Shown here one piece after another: positions 17,773 to 25,963 of a stretch of 64,000 nt of DNA. Below the pieces are notes generated by a model. It saw nothing but the letters and a program-made list of their open reading frames with translations, made no database searches and was not told where the DNA came from. A program made the position numbers and the translations under genes. How positions within the stretch are numbered: the stretch's first letter is position 1; the number at the start of each line of letters is the position of its first letter. Origin of the DNA: CAZEQJ01 sp964514385 (GTDB taxonomy: Bacteria; Bacteroidota; Bacteroidia; Cytophagales; Cyclobacteriaceae); NCBI GenBank assembly GCA_964514385.1, contig CAZEQJ010000005.1, forward strand, positions 82,440 to 146,439, read 5' to 3'.

Positions 17773-18852
17773 ATGGTAAAGAGGATATTCCAACTTCTGC
17801 TGATTCTTTACGTCTTCTTTTTTGCTATCGAGCTGATGGGTGACTCTTTTATTCACCTTGGCAAAGATGCAGCTTCGTCCATTATTGAGGTAACCTCTAA
17901 CCCCTTTATTTCATTTTTCATCGGACTACTGGCTACCGCTCTGATCCAAAGCAGCAGCACCACTACTTCACTGGCGGTAGCAGCAGTTGCCTCCGGCAGT
18001 ATTACCGTAGCAAATGCAGTTCCTATGGTGATGGGAGCCAATATTGGTACGTCATTAACTTCTACTATCGTATCACTGGGTTTTATCACAGATAAAAAGG
18101 AATTCAGGAAAGCCATTTCCGGAGGTGTCATTCATGATTTTTTCAACATTTTCGCAACACTTATATTCCTTCCGCTTGAGATCACCTACAAGCTATTGTC
18201 GAAGATATCCATCTGGACGGCAGACCTGATGACGAACAGCTTACAAACAGGTGCAGGCAACGAAATCGCTTTTCATTTCCGTTTTGCACCGTATACCAAA
18301 GCGCTGGTCGAATTTATCGATTACCCACTGATACTATTCCTACTGGCCTTTGGCTTTCTTTTTGGCAGTATAAAGCTATTTTCAAATTACATCTATCAAT
18401 GGATGGTAGGTAAATCGGAAAATGTTATTTCAAATTACCTTTTTGGTAAGCCACTGGCCTCACTTGGATGGGGCACCCTGATCACTGCCGGAATTCAGTC
18501 AAGCAGCATTACAACCTCCCTGGTAGTTCCCTTTGTAGCTACCAGCAGGATACGGCTTCAGCAGGCTTTTTACTTCGTCATGGGAGCGAATATCGGTACG
18601 ACTATCACAGCATTTCTCGTTGCAATATTCAGATCTCAGGCGGCATTAAGCCTGGCATTTACGCATTTAATTTTTAACGTATTATGCGTTTCACTATTTC
18701 TGGCTATCCCCTGGCTCAGGGAAATGTTGATCGTAGCCGCAAGTAAATTTGGTAAGCTCACGATGAAAAACCGTTTTGTGGGCTTTATCTATATTCTATT
18801 GCTGTTTTTTCTTATTCCGTTTCTGCTGATTTATCTTTATAAATCATTCTGA
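17773..18852 (+). CDS. Na/phosphate cotransporter family protein (NptA/YjbB-like)
   Basis: 359 residues, integral membrane. It has the hallmark inverted duplication of PF02690: QSSSTTTSLAVAAVASG with MGANIGTSLTSTIV in the first half, and QSSSITTSLVVPFVA with MGANIGTTITAFLVA in the second. The family imports, and in some bacteria exports, inorganic phosphate with sodium. It lacks the C-terminal PhoU-like domain of longer homologues. It is divergent from the PiT-like gene with a 225-base intergenic region, and a small membrane-protein gene follows 25 bases downstream. Confidence 0.9.
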   Translation: MVKRIFQLLLILYVFFFAIELMGDSFIHLGKDAASSIIEVTSNPFISFFIGLLATALIQSSSTTTSLAVAAVASGSITVANAVPMVMGANIGTSLTSTIVSLGFITDKKEFRKAISGGVIHDFFNIFATLIFLPLEITYKLLSKISIWTADLMTNSLQTGAGNEIAFHFRFAPYTKALVEFIDYPLILFLLAFGFLFGSIKLFSNYIYQWMVGKSENVISNYLFGKPLASLGWGTLITAGIQSSSITTSLVVPFVATSRIRLQQAFYFVMGANIGTTITAFLVAIFRSQAALSLAFTHLIFNVLCVSLFLAIPWLREMLIVAASKFGKLTMKNRFVGFIYILLLFFLIPFLLIYLYKSF

Positions 18853-18877
18853 TCATTAAAAATACCTATATTAGGTC

Positions 18878-19216
18878 ATGATTCTAGATAAAATTTTTGC
18901 CCTACTGGGATTTGATAAACTGGCTGAGCAGATCCAACATTTTTTTGAGGCCATCATTGAGCGCATTCGGGAAGAAATTAAAGAAGAGCTTACCCGGTGG
19001 ATGAAAAAGGCCGTAATGGCGCTTATAGTGGGCATAACCTTTGTTATGGCGTTGTTATTCATCAATATTGCAGTTTCCCTTTATCTCAACCAGCTGCTGG
19101 ATAGTGGATTTGTGGGATTCTTTATTGTAGCAGGCTTTTATCTTTTGTTGGGATTGATTATGATGATGGCATTAAATCAGAATAAAAACGGCGAACATCA
19201 TGGAGAAAAAGACTGA
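18878..19216 (+). CDS. Small membrane protein, holin-X/YqjE-like
   Basis: 112 residues. An amphipathic charged N-terminal helix (IIERIREEIKEELTRWMKK, residues about 28-46) precedes two membrane helices (VMALIVGITFVMALLFIN and GFFIVAGFYLLLGLIMMM). This is the pattern of the phage_holin_3_6/YqjE family, housekeeping membrane proteins unrelated to lysis. Its end overlaps the next ORF by 17 bases, and that gene in turn overlaps GGGP synthase, so the three form one coupled unit. Confidence 0.65.
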   Translation: MILDKIFALLGFDKLAEQIQHFFEAIIERIREEIKEELTRWMKKAVMALIVGITFVMALLFINIAVSLYLNQLLDSGFVGFFIVAGFYLLLGLIMMMALNQNKNGEHHGEKD

Positions 19217-19487
19217 AATCAATGAAAATGAAATCAGGGAGCTGTTGAAAGATAGAAGCACCTGGACAAAGGCGGCACTATTTGTTGGTGGCGCGATCAC
19301 CGGTGGGTATCTGGTATATCAACTTATGAAAAGGGAGATAAAAGACCAGGAACACGGTACAGGCACAGGTTCTTCCACTGCCTCTTTACTGGGTCAGGAA
19401 GCTATATTATTACTTTCAGCATTAATCAGAAACAGGCTAGAAAAAACAGGAACCACCCACGAGGATGATACTGAACTCAGCGATTAA
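19200..19487 (+). CDS. Small single-TM protein of unknown function
   Basis: 95 residues. A charged N terminus, one hydrophobic stretch rich in Gly (AALFVGGAITGGYLVYQLM, residues about 25-43), then a Gly/Ser/Thr linker and a weakly hydrophobic segment (GQEAILLLSALI). I recognise no family. It overlaps the upstream holin-like gene and, by 23 bases, the downstream GGGP synthase gene. Together with the upstream protein it could be a membrane-stress or lipid-linked partner, but this rests on context only. Confidence 0.6.
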   Translation: MEKKTEINENEIRELLKDRSTWTKAALFVGGAITGGYLVYQLMKREIKDQEHGTGTGSSTASLLGQEAILLLSALIRNRLEKTGTTHEDDTELSD

Positions 19488-20232
19488 CTTAAAAAAATCA
19501 AACCGAAAGGCGTTAGCTGTACTTATCGACCCTGACAAGATTGCATCGAAAGGCGACCTTTCGAAACTGCTCAATATTTGTATTGAAGCCAAAGTAGACT
19601 TCATATTTATCGGTGGCAGCCTCATTACCACCACTAATTTTGATGAGGTTGTCGAATATGTAAAGGAAAATATTAATATTCCGGTGGTGCTTTTTCCGGG
19701 TAATAACCTGCAGATTTCGCAAAAGGCCGATGCTCTGCTGATGCTGTCACTGATCAGCGGCCGCAATCCGGAGTATTTGATTGGCCAGCATGTGATTGCA
19801 GCGCCTTTATTACGCAAAAGCGGCCTTGAAATAGTTTCTACGGGCTATATTCTTATTGGAGATGATCGCGAAACGAGTGTTTCGTATATTTCAAACACCA
19901 AAAGCATCCCATCGGATAAGGTATCACTTGTGATTGCTACAGCCATTGCCGGTGAAATGCTAGGGATGAAGATGCTTTATCTTGAAGCAGGAAGTGGCGC
20001 TGAAAAGCCTGTACCACAGCATGTGATCCAGAAAGTTCGCAGTCACACCGATATCCCCATTATTGTAGGAGGTGGTATTCGCAATGAATATCAGGCTGAA
20101 AAGGCATATGAGTCAGGTGCCGACATTGTCGTCATAGGAAATATTCTGGAGAAAGATCCGGCCAAAATCGCCGACATTGCGGATAAAAAAGAATCTATCA
20201 ATGCACGGGGCAAATCAGACATTCATCAGTGA
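19465..20232 (+). CDS. Geranylgeranylglyceryl phosphate synthase family protein
   Basis: 255 residues, a TIM barrel of the GGGPS/PcrB family. Diagnostic segments: LAVLIDPDKI at the N terminus, FIGGSLITTTNFDEVV, PVVLFPGNN, LYLEAGSGAEKPV and the phosphate-binding IIVGGGIRNEYQAEKAYESG plus ADIVVIGNI. These enzymes join glycerol-1-phosphate to a polyprenyl diphosphate, the first ether-lipid step in archaea; Bacteroidota carry a bacterial group of unclear physiological role. Prenyl chain length cannot be read off safely. Its 3' end overlaps the convergent AraC gene by 18 bases. Confidence 0.9.
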   Translation: MILNSAINLKKSNRKALAVLIDPDKIASKGDLSKLLNICIEAKVDFIFIGGSLITTTNFDEVVEYVKENINIPVVLFPGNNLQISQKADALLMLSLISGRNPEYLIGQHVIAAPLLRKSGLEIVSTGYILIGDDRETSVSYISNTKSIPSDKVSLVIATAIAGEMLGMKMLYLEAGSGAEKPVPQHVIQKVRSHTDIPIIVGGGIRNEYQAEKAYESGADIVVIGNILEKDPAKIADIADKKESINARGKSDIHQ

Positions 20233-21138
20233 TTCGCGCCGCCTCATTTTGCCTGCAGGTATACCAAACATCATCTTGAACCTCCGGCAGAAATAAGCTG
20301 TATCCTTATATCCTACCTCCTGACCGATATCGCGGATGCTCTTTTTGCTTGTTCTTAACAATGAAACTGCCTTTTCCATCCGCTGATATTCAATATAATC
20401 CTGCGGGTTAATGCCTGTAAGCATCTTAAAATACTGACCTACATAATCTTCTGATACATCCGCTACATCAGCCAGTGTTTTATTGGAAAGATCGCCATTG
20501 AGGTTCTCCTTGATATATGTGAAAATATCGATAAGTCTGGGGTCTTTAAAATAGGTGCTGTTGGTGGCGAGCTTTTCCACAAACATCTGATTGCCTATGA
20601 TGTACCTGAAAATTTCGACAACCAGATAGTCGGTATTTAATGATATGACCCGGTCTTTGCCAGGGTGATCATTTTCACTCTCCCGAAAAATAAGCTGAAT
20701 CAGATGCGCCATCTCTTCAGTATCATTCTCGATCACAAAAGGAGGCAGATCAAGGCTGGAAAAGAAATTCACAGAATCGAAAGCCTTTGCCTCAAATGTG
20801 AGATATGCATAAGACTCACCTGACTCCTTTTCGAGCTGTCCTACACCCATACTTTCAAAATAGGCATCCCGCTCACTGATAAAATCGTCATGGGTCATCA
20901 CCCTTGGGTTGCCCGATCCATACGTGATCTGTGTACTCTTACCCCCAGGTATAAATACTATCTGACCTTCCTTTACTACTGTATCTCCACCCAGGATGAG
21001 CCTTCCCTTATTCAGGTAAATGAGTGTGTTTTCTACGTCATAAAAATTAGAAATGGTTACTGGTTGTAATATTCTAATATTTTTTGACTTGAGGTATCTT
21101 ACATTAAGAGATTCAATAATTTTATTAAAATCCTCCAT
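20215..21138 (-). CDS. AraC-family transcriptional regulator
   Basis: 307 residues. The C-terminal 100 residues hold two HTH motifs: NKTLADVADVSEDYVGQYFKM and KSIRDIGQEVGYKDTAYFCR, with RRFKMMFGIPAGKMRR closing the domain. The first 200 residues have a cupin-like sensor pattern (GRLILGGDTVVKEGQIVFIPGG). The effector is unknown. Upstream lies a 126-base gap to the acyl-CoA dehydrogenase stop; downstream it overlaps GGGP synthase convergently. No sugar-utilisation gene is adjacent, so it is unlikely to be the regulator of the arabinan locus 20 kb away. Confidence 0.9.
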   Translation of the reverse strand: MEDFNKIIESLNVRYLKSKNIRILQPVTISNFYDVENTLIYLNKGRLILGGDTVVKEGQIVFIPGGKSTQITYGSGNPRVMTHDDFISERDAYFESMGVGQLEKESGESYAYLTFEAKAFDSVNFFSSLDLPPFVIENDTEEMAHLIQLIFRESENDHPGKDRVISLNTDYLVVEIFRYIIGNQMFVEKLATNSTYFKDPRLIDIFTYIKENLNGDLSNKTLADVADVSEDYVGQYFKMLTGINPQDYIEYQRMEKAVSLLRTSKKSIRDIGQEVGYKDTAYFCRRFKMMFGIPAGKMRRRESLMNV

Positions 21139-21264
21139 ACGAGAACATTTAGAGCTACTTTACAGGTAATGATTGTACAAATCTAATAAAAATTATCTAC
21201 AAGATTGTACTTTTTTAATAATAATGCAACTCGTATGGAGGATATCTATTTGGAATTTTTCAAG

Positions 21265-22404
21265 TCAACTTAAAATCGCTCTCGAAATGACTATTTTTTG
21301 TATCTCTGAAGTGCCTTCGTATATCTGTGTGATCTTGGCATCACGCATCAATCGCTCAACATGAAACTCTTTGACATAGCCGTAGCCACCATGAATCTGA
21401 ACAGCTTCAGTAGCCGCCCACATCGCAACATCTGATGCATATAATTTGGCAACAGCACTTGCTTCTGAGAAAGGTTTTCCCTGGTCTTTCAGCACCGCTG
21501 ACTTATATACCAGCAACCGTGCTGCTTCAATTTTGGTATACATCTCTGCAAGCTTGAAGGCGATAGCCTGGTGCTCGTGGATGGGTTTACCAAATGCCTT
21601 CCTTTCCCTGGAGTACTGAAGTGCCAGCTCATAGGCGCCTGCTGCTATGCCCAGGGCCTGGGCTGCTATACCAATGCGTCCACCATTGAGTACATTCATA
21701 GCGAAATTAAAGCCAAAACCATCCTCGCCGATGCGATTTTCCTTTGGCACCTTGACATCACTGAACATTAATGAATGGGTGTCTGAGCCCCGGATACCAA
21801 GCTTTTGCTCCTTTTTACCTACTGTGAAACCTTCATAATCGCGTTCAACGATAAGTGCATTAATACCTTTATGCTTCTTTTCCGGGTCAGTCTGAGCCAT
21901 CACGAGGTAAACTGAGGCGCTATTACCATTTGTAATCCAGTTTTTGGTGCCGTTAAGGAGGTAATGATCACCTTTATCTTCTGCTGTAGTGCGCTGACTG
22001 GTAGCATCTGAGCCTGCTTCGGGTTCTGAAAGGCAGAAGGCGCCAATGATCTCTCCCGATGCAAGTGGTTTCAGGTATTTTTCTTTCTGCTCCTCTGTCC
22101 CGTATTTTTCAAGACCCCAGCACACCAATGAATTGTTTACTGACATTACCACTGATGCTGATGCATCAATTTTTGATAACTCCTCCATGGCCAGAACATA
22201 GGACAGGGTGTCCATGCCACCGCCATTGTACTTAGGGTCAACCATCATGCCCATAAATCCGAGCTCTCCCATTTTCCTGATCTGCTCTGCGGGGAACTCC
22301 TGTTTTTCATCCCGTTCGATAACACCGGGCATCAGTTCTGATCTGGCAAAATCACGTGCTGCCTGCTGTACAGCTATCTGTTCTTCTGTTAAATTAAAAT
22401 CCAT
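21265..22404 (-). CDS. Acyl-CoA dehydrogenase
   Basis: 379 residues from the ATG at 22404 (MDFNLTEEQIAVQQAARDFA); the frame is open for eight more codons, but this start is standard and is preceded by a purine-rich AGAGAG. Family motifs: GAFCLSEPEAGSDA (FAD contact), YLLNGTKNWITNG, GGRIGIAAQALGIA, QIHGGYGYVKEFHVERLMRDAKITQIYEGTSEIQ, abbreviated here, with the catalytic Glu in YEGTSE. It oxidises short- or medium-chain acyl-CoA and passes electrons to ETF. It stands alone, with a perfect palindrome 19 bases upstream that may be an operator or the upstream gene's terminator. Confidence 0.95.
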   Translation of the reverse strand: MDFNLTEEQIAVQQAARDFARSELMPGVIERDEKQEFPAEQIRKMGELGFMGMMVDPKYNGGGMDTLSYVLAMEELSKIDASASVVMSVNNSLVCWGLEKYGTEEQKEKYLKPLASGEIIGAFCLSEPEAGSDATSQRTTAEDKGDHYLLNGTKNWITNGNSASVYLVMAQTDPEKKHKGINALIVERDYEGFTVGKKEQKLGIRGSDTHSLMFSDVKVPKENRIGEDGFGFNFAMNVLNGGRIGIAAQALGIAAGAYELALQYSRERKAFGKPIHEHQAIAFKLAEMYTKIEAARLLVYKSAVLKDQGKPFSEASAVAKLYASDVAMWAATEAVQIHGGYGYVKEFHVERLMRDAKITQIYEGTSEIQKIVISRAILS

Positions 22405-22422
22405 AATCTCTCTGTAAATAAA

Positions 22423-22448
22423 AACCACCTAACGATCGTTAGGTGGTT
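22423..22448. terminator. 26-bp perfect palindrome: terminator of yugP operon and/or operator
   Basis: The sequence from 22423 to 22448 equals its own reverse complement, centred on AACGATCGTT. On the minus strand the stem is followed by TTTTTATTT, so it fits a rho-independent terminator for the panC-yugP run. It also ends 19 bases before the acyl-CoA dehydrogenase start, and the centre looks like operators bound by TetR-family regulators. Both roles are possible. Confidence 0.65.
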
Positions 22449-22476
22449 GCGAAAGTAATACTTATGGATCAAAAAA

Positions 22477-23169
22477 TCAGTCTCTGTTGCCTAAAAATAT
22501 GGTGATGTAGTACAGCAATGTTACCAGCGAAGCTAATGCCGCTACCAGATAGGTCATGGCCGCCCACTTGAGGGAGTCACGGGCCATTTCATGCTCCTGA
22601 CTAGTCACTATGCCGTTACCCGTCATCCAGGCAAGTGCACGTTTGCTTGCATCAAACTCGACAGGCAGGGTAACGAGAGAAAATAAGGTAAGCACGCTGT
22701 AGCACCCGATGATCAGCAGCAATATCATATCCATCGGAAAGCTATTGAAAAGGAATGCTCCTCCGAAAATACTGGCGATCACCACAAAATTCAATATCCT
22801 GCCACTTACATTTTGTATGGGTACCATGGCGCTTCTGAACTCCAGAAAGCTGTACGCAGTAGCATGCTGTATGGCATGACCACATTCATGTGCCGCAACG
22901 GCTGCTGCTGCTGCAGAACGGCCATGATATACCGATTCACTCAGATTCACTGTCTTATTTCCTGGGTTGTAATGGTCGGTCAGGTGGCCTGCAACACTGA
23001 TCACCTCCACATCAAATATACGGTTATCTCGCAGCATCTTTTCTGCGATCTCCTTACCGGACATGCCATTAGAAAGTGGGATCTGTGCGTACTTTTTGAA
23101 TTTGTTTTTAAGCTTTTGCTGTACAGCAAAGCTTATGATCATAAATACAATACCAATTACGATAATCAT
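22477..23169 (-). CDS. Zinc metallopeptidase, YugP family
   Basis: 230 residues. HECGHAIQHA at about residues 104-113 is the HExxH-type zinc site of PF04298. A membrane anchor opens the protein (IVIGIVFMIISFAVQQ) and three further hydrophobic segments follow (FVVIASIFGGAFLF, ILLLIIGCYSVLTLFSLV, YLVAALASLVTLLYY). ELP-like VTLPVEFDASKRAL lies between the last two and is conserved in the family. It is a membrane-bound protease of unknown substrate. Last gene of the minus run from panC; its start is four bases after the rfaE2 stop. Confidence 0.9.
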   Translation of the reverse strand: MIIVIGIVFMIISFAVQQKLKNKFKKYAQIPLSNGMSGKEIAEKMLRDNRIFDVEVISVAGHLTDHYNPGNKTVNLSESVYHGRSAAAAAVAAHECGHAIQHATAYSFLEFRSAMVPIQNVSGRILNFVVIASIFGGAFLFNSFPMDMILLLIIGCYSVLTLFSLVTLPVEFDASKRALAWMTGNGIVTSQEHEMARDSLKWAAMTYLVAALASLVTLLYYITIFLGNRD

Positions 23170-23173
23170 CTCT

Positions 23174-23656
23174 TTACAAGTTTTTAATTTTTTCTATCAA
23201 TGCAGTGGTTGAGTGGTCTGGCAGAAAAGGTATGGTGCATACTTTTCCTCCCGAATCTTCTACGTAATCTGCTCCAACAATGTTTTCAATTTTATAGTCA
23301 CCTCCTTTTACCAGCACATCCGGTTCTACCGTTTTTATCAGATTCAGGGGTGTATCCTCATCGAAAAGGATCACAAAATCCACAAAATAAAAGGAGGCAA
23401 GCATCCATACCCGAACATCCTGACGGATGACCGGCCGGGTCGGGCCTTTCAACCGCTTTACGGAAGCATCGGAATTTACACCGATCACCAGCTGATCTGC
23501 CAGCTGCCGTGCCTGAAAAAGATATTCCAGGTGGCCTGGATGTAGCAAATCAAATACACCATTGGTAAAAACCACGCTGCCCTTCTTCTTTTGACCAGGC
23601 CAGTCTTCCGCATGTATGATTTTATTCTTCGGATGTTGCATCTTCTGGCTTGACAT
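23174..23656 (-). CDS. rfaE2: ADP-heptose synthase-type adenylyltransferase (RfaE2)
   Basis: 160 residues, matching the single-domain C-terminal half of HldE. FTNGVFDLLHPGHLEYL carries the HxGH nucleotidyl-transfer motif, followed by LVIGVNSDASVKRLKG and DEDTPLNLI. It adenylates heptose-1-phosphate in ADP-heptose synthesis for lipopolysaccharide, or a related sugar. The kinase half is not in the window. The start may be Met1 (23656) or Met6 (23641); both lie within the end of the upstream flippase-like gene, which implies translational coupling. Confidence 0.88.
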   Translation of the reverse strand: MSSQKMQHPKNKIIHAEDWPGQKKKGSVVFTNGVFDLLHPGHLEYLFQARQLADQLVIGVNSDASVKRLKGPTRPVIRQDVRVWMLASFYFVDFVILFDEDTPLNLIKTVEPDVLVKGGDYKIENIVGADYVEDSGGKVCTIPFLPDHSTTALIEKIKNL

Positions 23657-24644
23657 TCTTTGGATCTACACCCATAACAAAGCCTATGAGCATAGCTAAT
23701 CCTCCAAAAATAAGAACAAAAATGGCCTGCGAGGAATGAACAAGTGTGGCATAGGTGATGCCATCTTCCGGTGCTATATTATAAAGTATCAGCCCGCTTT
23801 GTACAAGAAAATGAAAAGCACCAAATCCTCCCTGCACAGGAGCCGACATCCCTAGTCCTCCCAGCACCAATACAGTAAGACCCGCTTCAAAACCAAGCTC
23901 ACGTGTTGCTGGCAGGGCATAAAAGATCACATACGACATCATGTAATAGCATACCCAGAGCAACACGGTGGAGAAAGCAAAAGCTACAGGTTGCTTTACC
24001 CTGGCAATGCCTGTAAATCCCTTACCCAGATCCTCCAGGAATGTTACTATTTTACGGATGACGGGATGCTGGTTGATCGTGGTTCGGTAGCGCCGGACCA
24101 GCAAAACGACAACTATCATCACGGCAATACCCGAAATACCAAGCATAATGATGAGTGAAATATTATCTCGGAACCCTTTAAACCGCTGCGCGAAGAAATC
24201 ACCGAAAAAGGAACCCAAAAGATCAAATTGTATGAGCAGGGCTATTCCTATGATTACAAAAAGGGTCACCACATCGAGCAGGCGTTCTGCAACTACGGTT
24301 CCAAGAGATTTCGAAACGGGCACACCCTGTGTACGCTGCATAATACCACAGCGCGTCACCTCACCCAGCCTCGGCACAATCAGATTGGCAAAATACATCG
24401 ACATGACGGCCAGGAAGGTTTTGCCGAGGTGTAGTTTGTAGCCCATCGGTTTGATTAAGAGATTCCACCGGTAGGCTCTGATAATGTTTGATGCCACAAA
24501 CAGAAAAAAAGAATATAAAATGAAAGAGATTTTTGCCTGATGTATATCAGACCAAAGCCGGTCAAAATTTACATCTTTCATCACCCACCAGAGCAGAAGA
24601 GCAGCAAGAGCCAGCGGAAGCCCGTATTTAAACAGGCTGAACAA
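23622..24644 (-). CDS. Flippase-like / lysylphosphatidylglycerol synthase transmembrane protein
   Basis: 340 residues, polytopic, with about eight membrane helices. Sequence traits of UPF0104 (AglD/MprF N-terminal-like) are present: WLVMKDVNFDRLW-type start, NIIRAYRWNLLI, MSMYFANLIVPRLGEVTRCG and AERLLDVVTLF. The family is proposed to move or modify lipids. A C-terminal charged tail (DPKNVKPEDATSEE) overlaps the next gene. It lies between panD and rfaE2 on one transcript; its proximity to an ADP-heptose enzyme suggests, but does not prove, a role in envelope lipid or glycan traffic. Confidence 0.85.
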   Translation of the reverse strand: MFSLFKYGLPLALAALLLWWVMKDVNFDRLWSDIHQAKISFILYSFFLFVASNIIRAYRWNLLIKPMGYKLHLGKTFLAVMSMYFANLIVPRLGEVTRCGIMQRTQGVPVSKSLGTVVAERLLDVVTLFVIIGIALLIQFDLLGSFFGDFFAQRFKGFRDNISLIIMLGISGIAVMIVVVLLVRRYRTTINQHPVIRKIVTFLEDLGKGFTGIARVKQPVAFAFSTVLLWVCYYMMSYVIFYALPATRELGFEAGLTVLVLGGLGMSAPVQGGFGAFHFLVQSGLILYNIAPEDGITYATLVHSSQAIFVLIFGGLAMLIGFVMGVDPKNVKPEDATSEE

Positions 24645-24661
24645 AAACTTCTTAAACGATT

Positions 24662-25009
24662 TTATGGCAGCTTATTATCTTCAGTAGGGAATACAAGTGT
24701 CGGCTTAAATGACTTGGCTTCTTCAAAATCCATGTAGGCATACCCTATGATAAGTACAATATCCCCTACCTGTACCAATCGGGCGGAAGGACCGTTAAGG
24801 CAAATCTCACCCGATCCTCTTTTACCCGGAATCACATAGGTTTCGAGACGAGCACCGTTACTAATATTTACGATCTGCACGCGCTCATTAGCTATAATAT
24901 TAGCCGCATCTAATAAATCCTCATCAATGGTGATGCTGCCTACATAATGCAACTCGGCCTGCGTGATTTTTACCCTGTGAAGTTTCGATTTACATACTTG
25001 AATTAACAT
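24662..25009 (-). CDS. panD: Aspartate 1-decarboxylase proenzyme
   Basis: 115 residues, typical PanD length. YVGSITID at residues 22-29 contains the Gly-Ser bond that self-cleaves to form the pyruvoyl cofactor on the Ser. RVQIVNISNGARLETYVI and GSGEICLNGPSARL are standard family segments. It makes beta-alanine for pantothenate. Its ATG overlaps the panC stop by one base, so the two enzymes that supply pantothenate are coupled. Confidence 0.97.
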   Translation of the reverse strand: MLIQVCKSKLHRVKITQAELHYVGSITIDEDLLDAANIIANERVQIVNISNGARLETYVIPGKRGSGEICLNGPSARLVQVGDIVLIIGYAYMDFEEAKSFKPTLVFPTEDNKLP

Positions 25010-25839
25010 CAGCTTATCCTCAAATTATCTATCAGTCTTACATTTTCGACATACACTGCTATGCATGCCACCATTTCCTTATTACTAAACTCATTTAATG
25101 GCCGTAATTCCCCGTTATTTACGACTTCCAGATACTCAAGTTTAAATATCGGGTCATTAAACCATTCTTGAATATCTTGCCTGACTTCGACCAGCTTTTT
25201 CCCCTGCCGGTACGATTCGGCCACAAAATTAAGAGCTTTATAGATATCTGCAGCTTTTTCTCTGCCTTTCCTTGATAATCTTTTGTTCCGGCTTGATAAA
25301 GCAAGGCCGCTTTCTTCCCTTACCGTGGCTACAGATCGTATTATTACAGGAACATTGAGGTCAGAAACAAGCTGACGGACAATGCTAAGCTGCTGAAAAT
25401 CCTTTTCGCCAAAATAAGCAAGCTCCGGCTGCACAATATTAAGGAGCTTTGACACCACCAGGCCTACTCCGTCAAAATGTCCCGGACGGAAAACCCCTTC
25501 CATGTGAGCTGCCATTTCACCGAAACTAAGCTGTGTAAAAGTTTGGCCACTGTACATCTCCTGCTCGTCAGGCATAAAAACCGCATCTGCACCAGCATGC
25601 TTCAGGATCTCAATATCCTCTTCTATATTTCGCGGGTAAGCCATGAAGTCGTCGGTGTTATTGAACTGCTTCTTATTAACAAACACCGATACAATTGTAT
25701 GGTCGGCCTCTTTGATACTCTTTTCAACTAACACAAGATGGCCGCGGTGAAGCGCTCCCATAGTCGGAACAAATCCAAGCTTTCCTTTGTGAGTCGACCG
25801 GAATGCCCTTGCTTGCTGTATCGTACTGAGTATCTCCAT
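25009..25839 (-). CDS. panC: Pantothenate synthetase
   Basis: 276 residues from the ATG at 25839 (MEILSTIQQARAFR); seven codons of open frame lie upstream starting from TTG. PTMGALHRGHLVLVEKS is the ATP-binding HxGH region, GEKDFQQLSIVRQL and SSRNKRLS the pantoate/ATP loops. FVNKKQFNNTDDF replaces the common FVNPTQF by two lysines, a local variant of the pantoate loop. It condenses pantoate and beta-alanine. First gene of the minus run, divergent from glgA. Confidence 0.95.
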   Translation of the reverse strand: MEILSTIQQARAFRSTHKGKLGFVPTMGALHRGHLVLVEKSIKEADHTIVSVFVNKKQFNNTDDFMAYPRNIEEDIEILKHAGADAVFMPDEQEMYSGQTFTQLSFGEMAAHMEGVFRPGHFDGVGLVVSKLLNIVQPELAYFGEKDFQQLSIVRQLVSDLNVPVIIRSVATVREESGLALSSRNKRLSRKGREKAADIYKALNFVAESYRQGKKLVEVRQDIQEWFNDPIFKLEYLEVVNNGELRPLNEFSNKEMVACIAVYVENVRLIDNLRIS

Positions 25840-25921
25840 TGAGGGCGCGAACCTACACAAAAAATTCTACCCGTAAAACTAGGTCTTTTGAAAATAAGAT
25901 GGAATATTGCCCAATTTTTTG

Positions 25922-25929
25922 TACATTTG
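25922..25929 (+). promoter_or_regulatory. -7 element upstream of the glycogen synthase-like gene
   Basis: TACATTTG followed by GCATCCC matches TAnnTTTG and a Bacteroidota start region; the gene starts 34 bases downstream. The expected -33 site (about 25899) reads ATG rather than TTG, so the upstream element is imperfect. Confidence 0.55.
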
Positions 25930-25963
25930 CATCCCATTTATTCATTTCTTAAACAAAAGGTTC

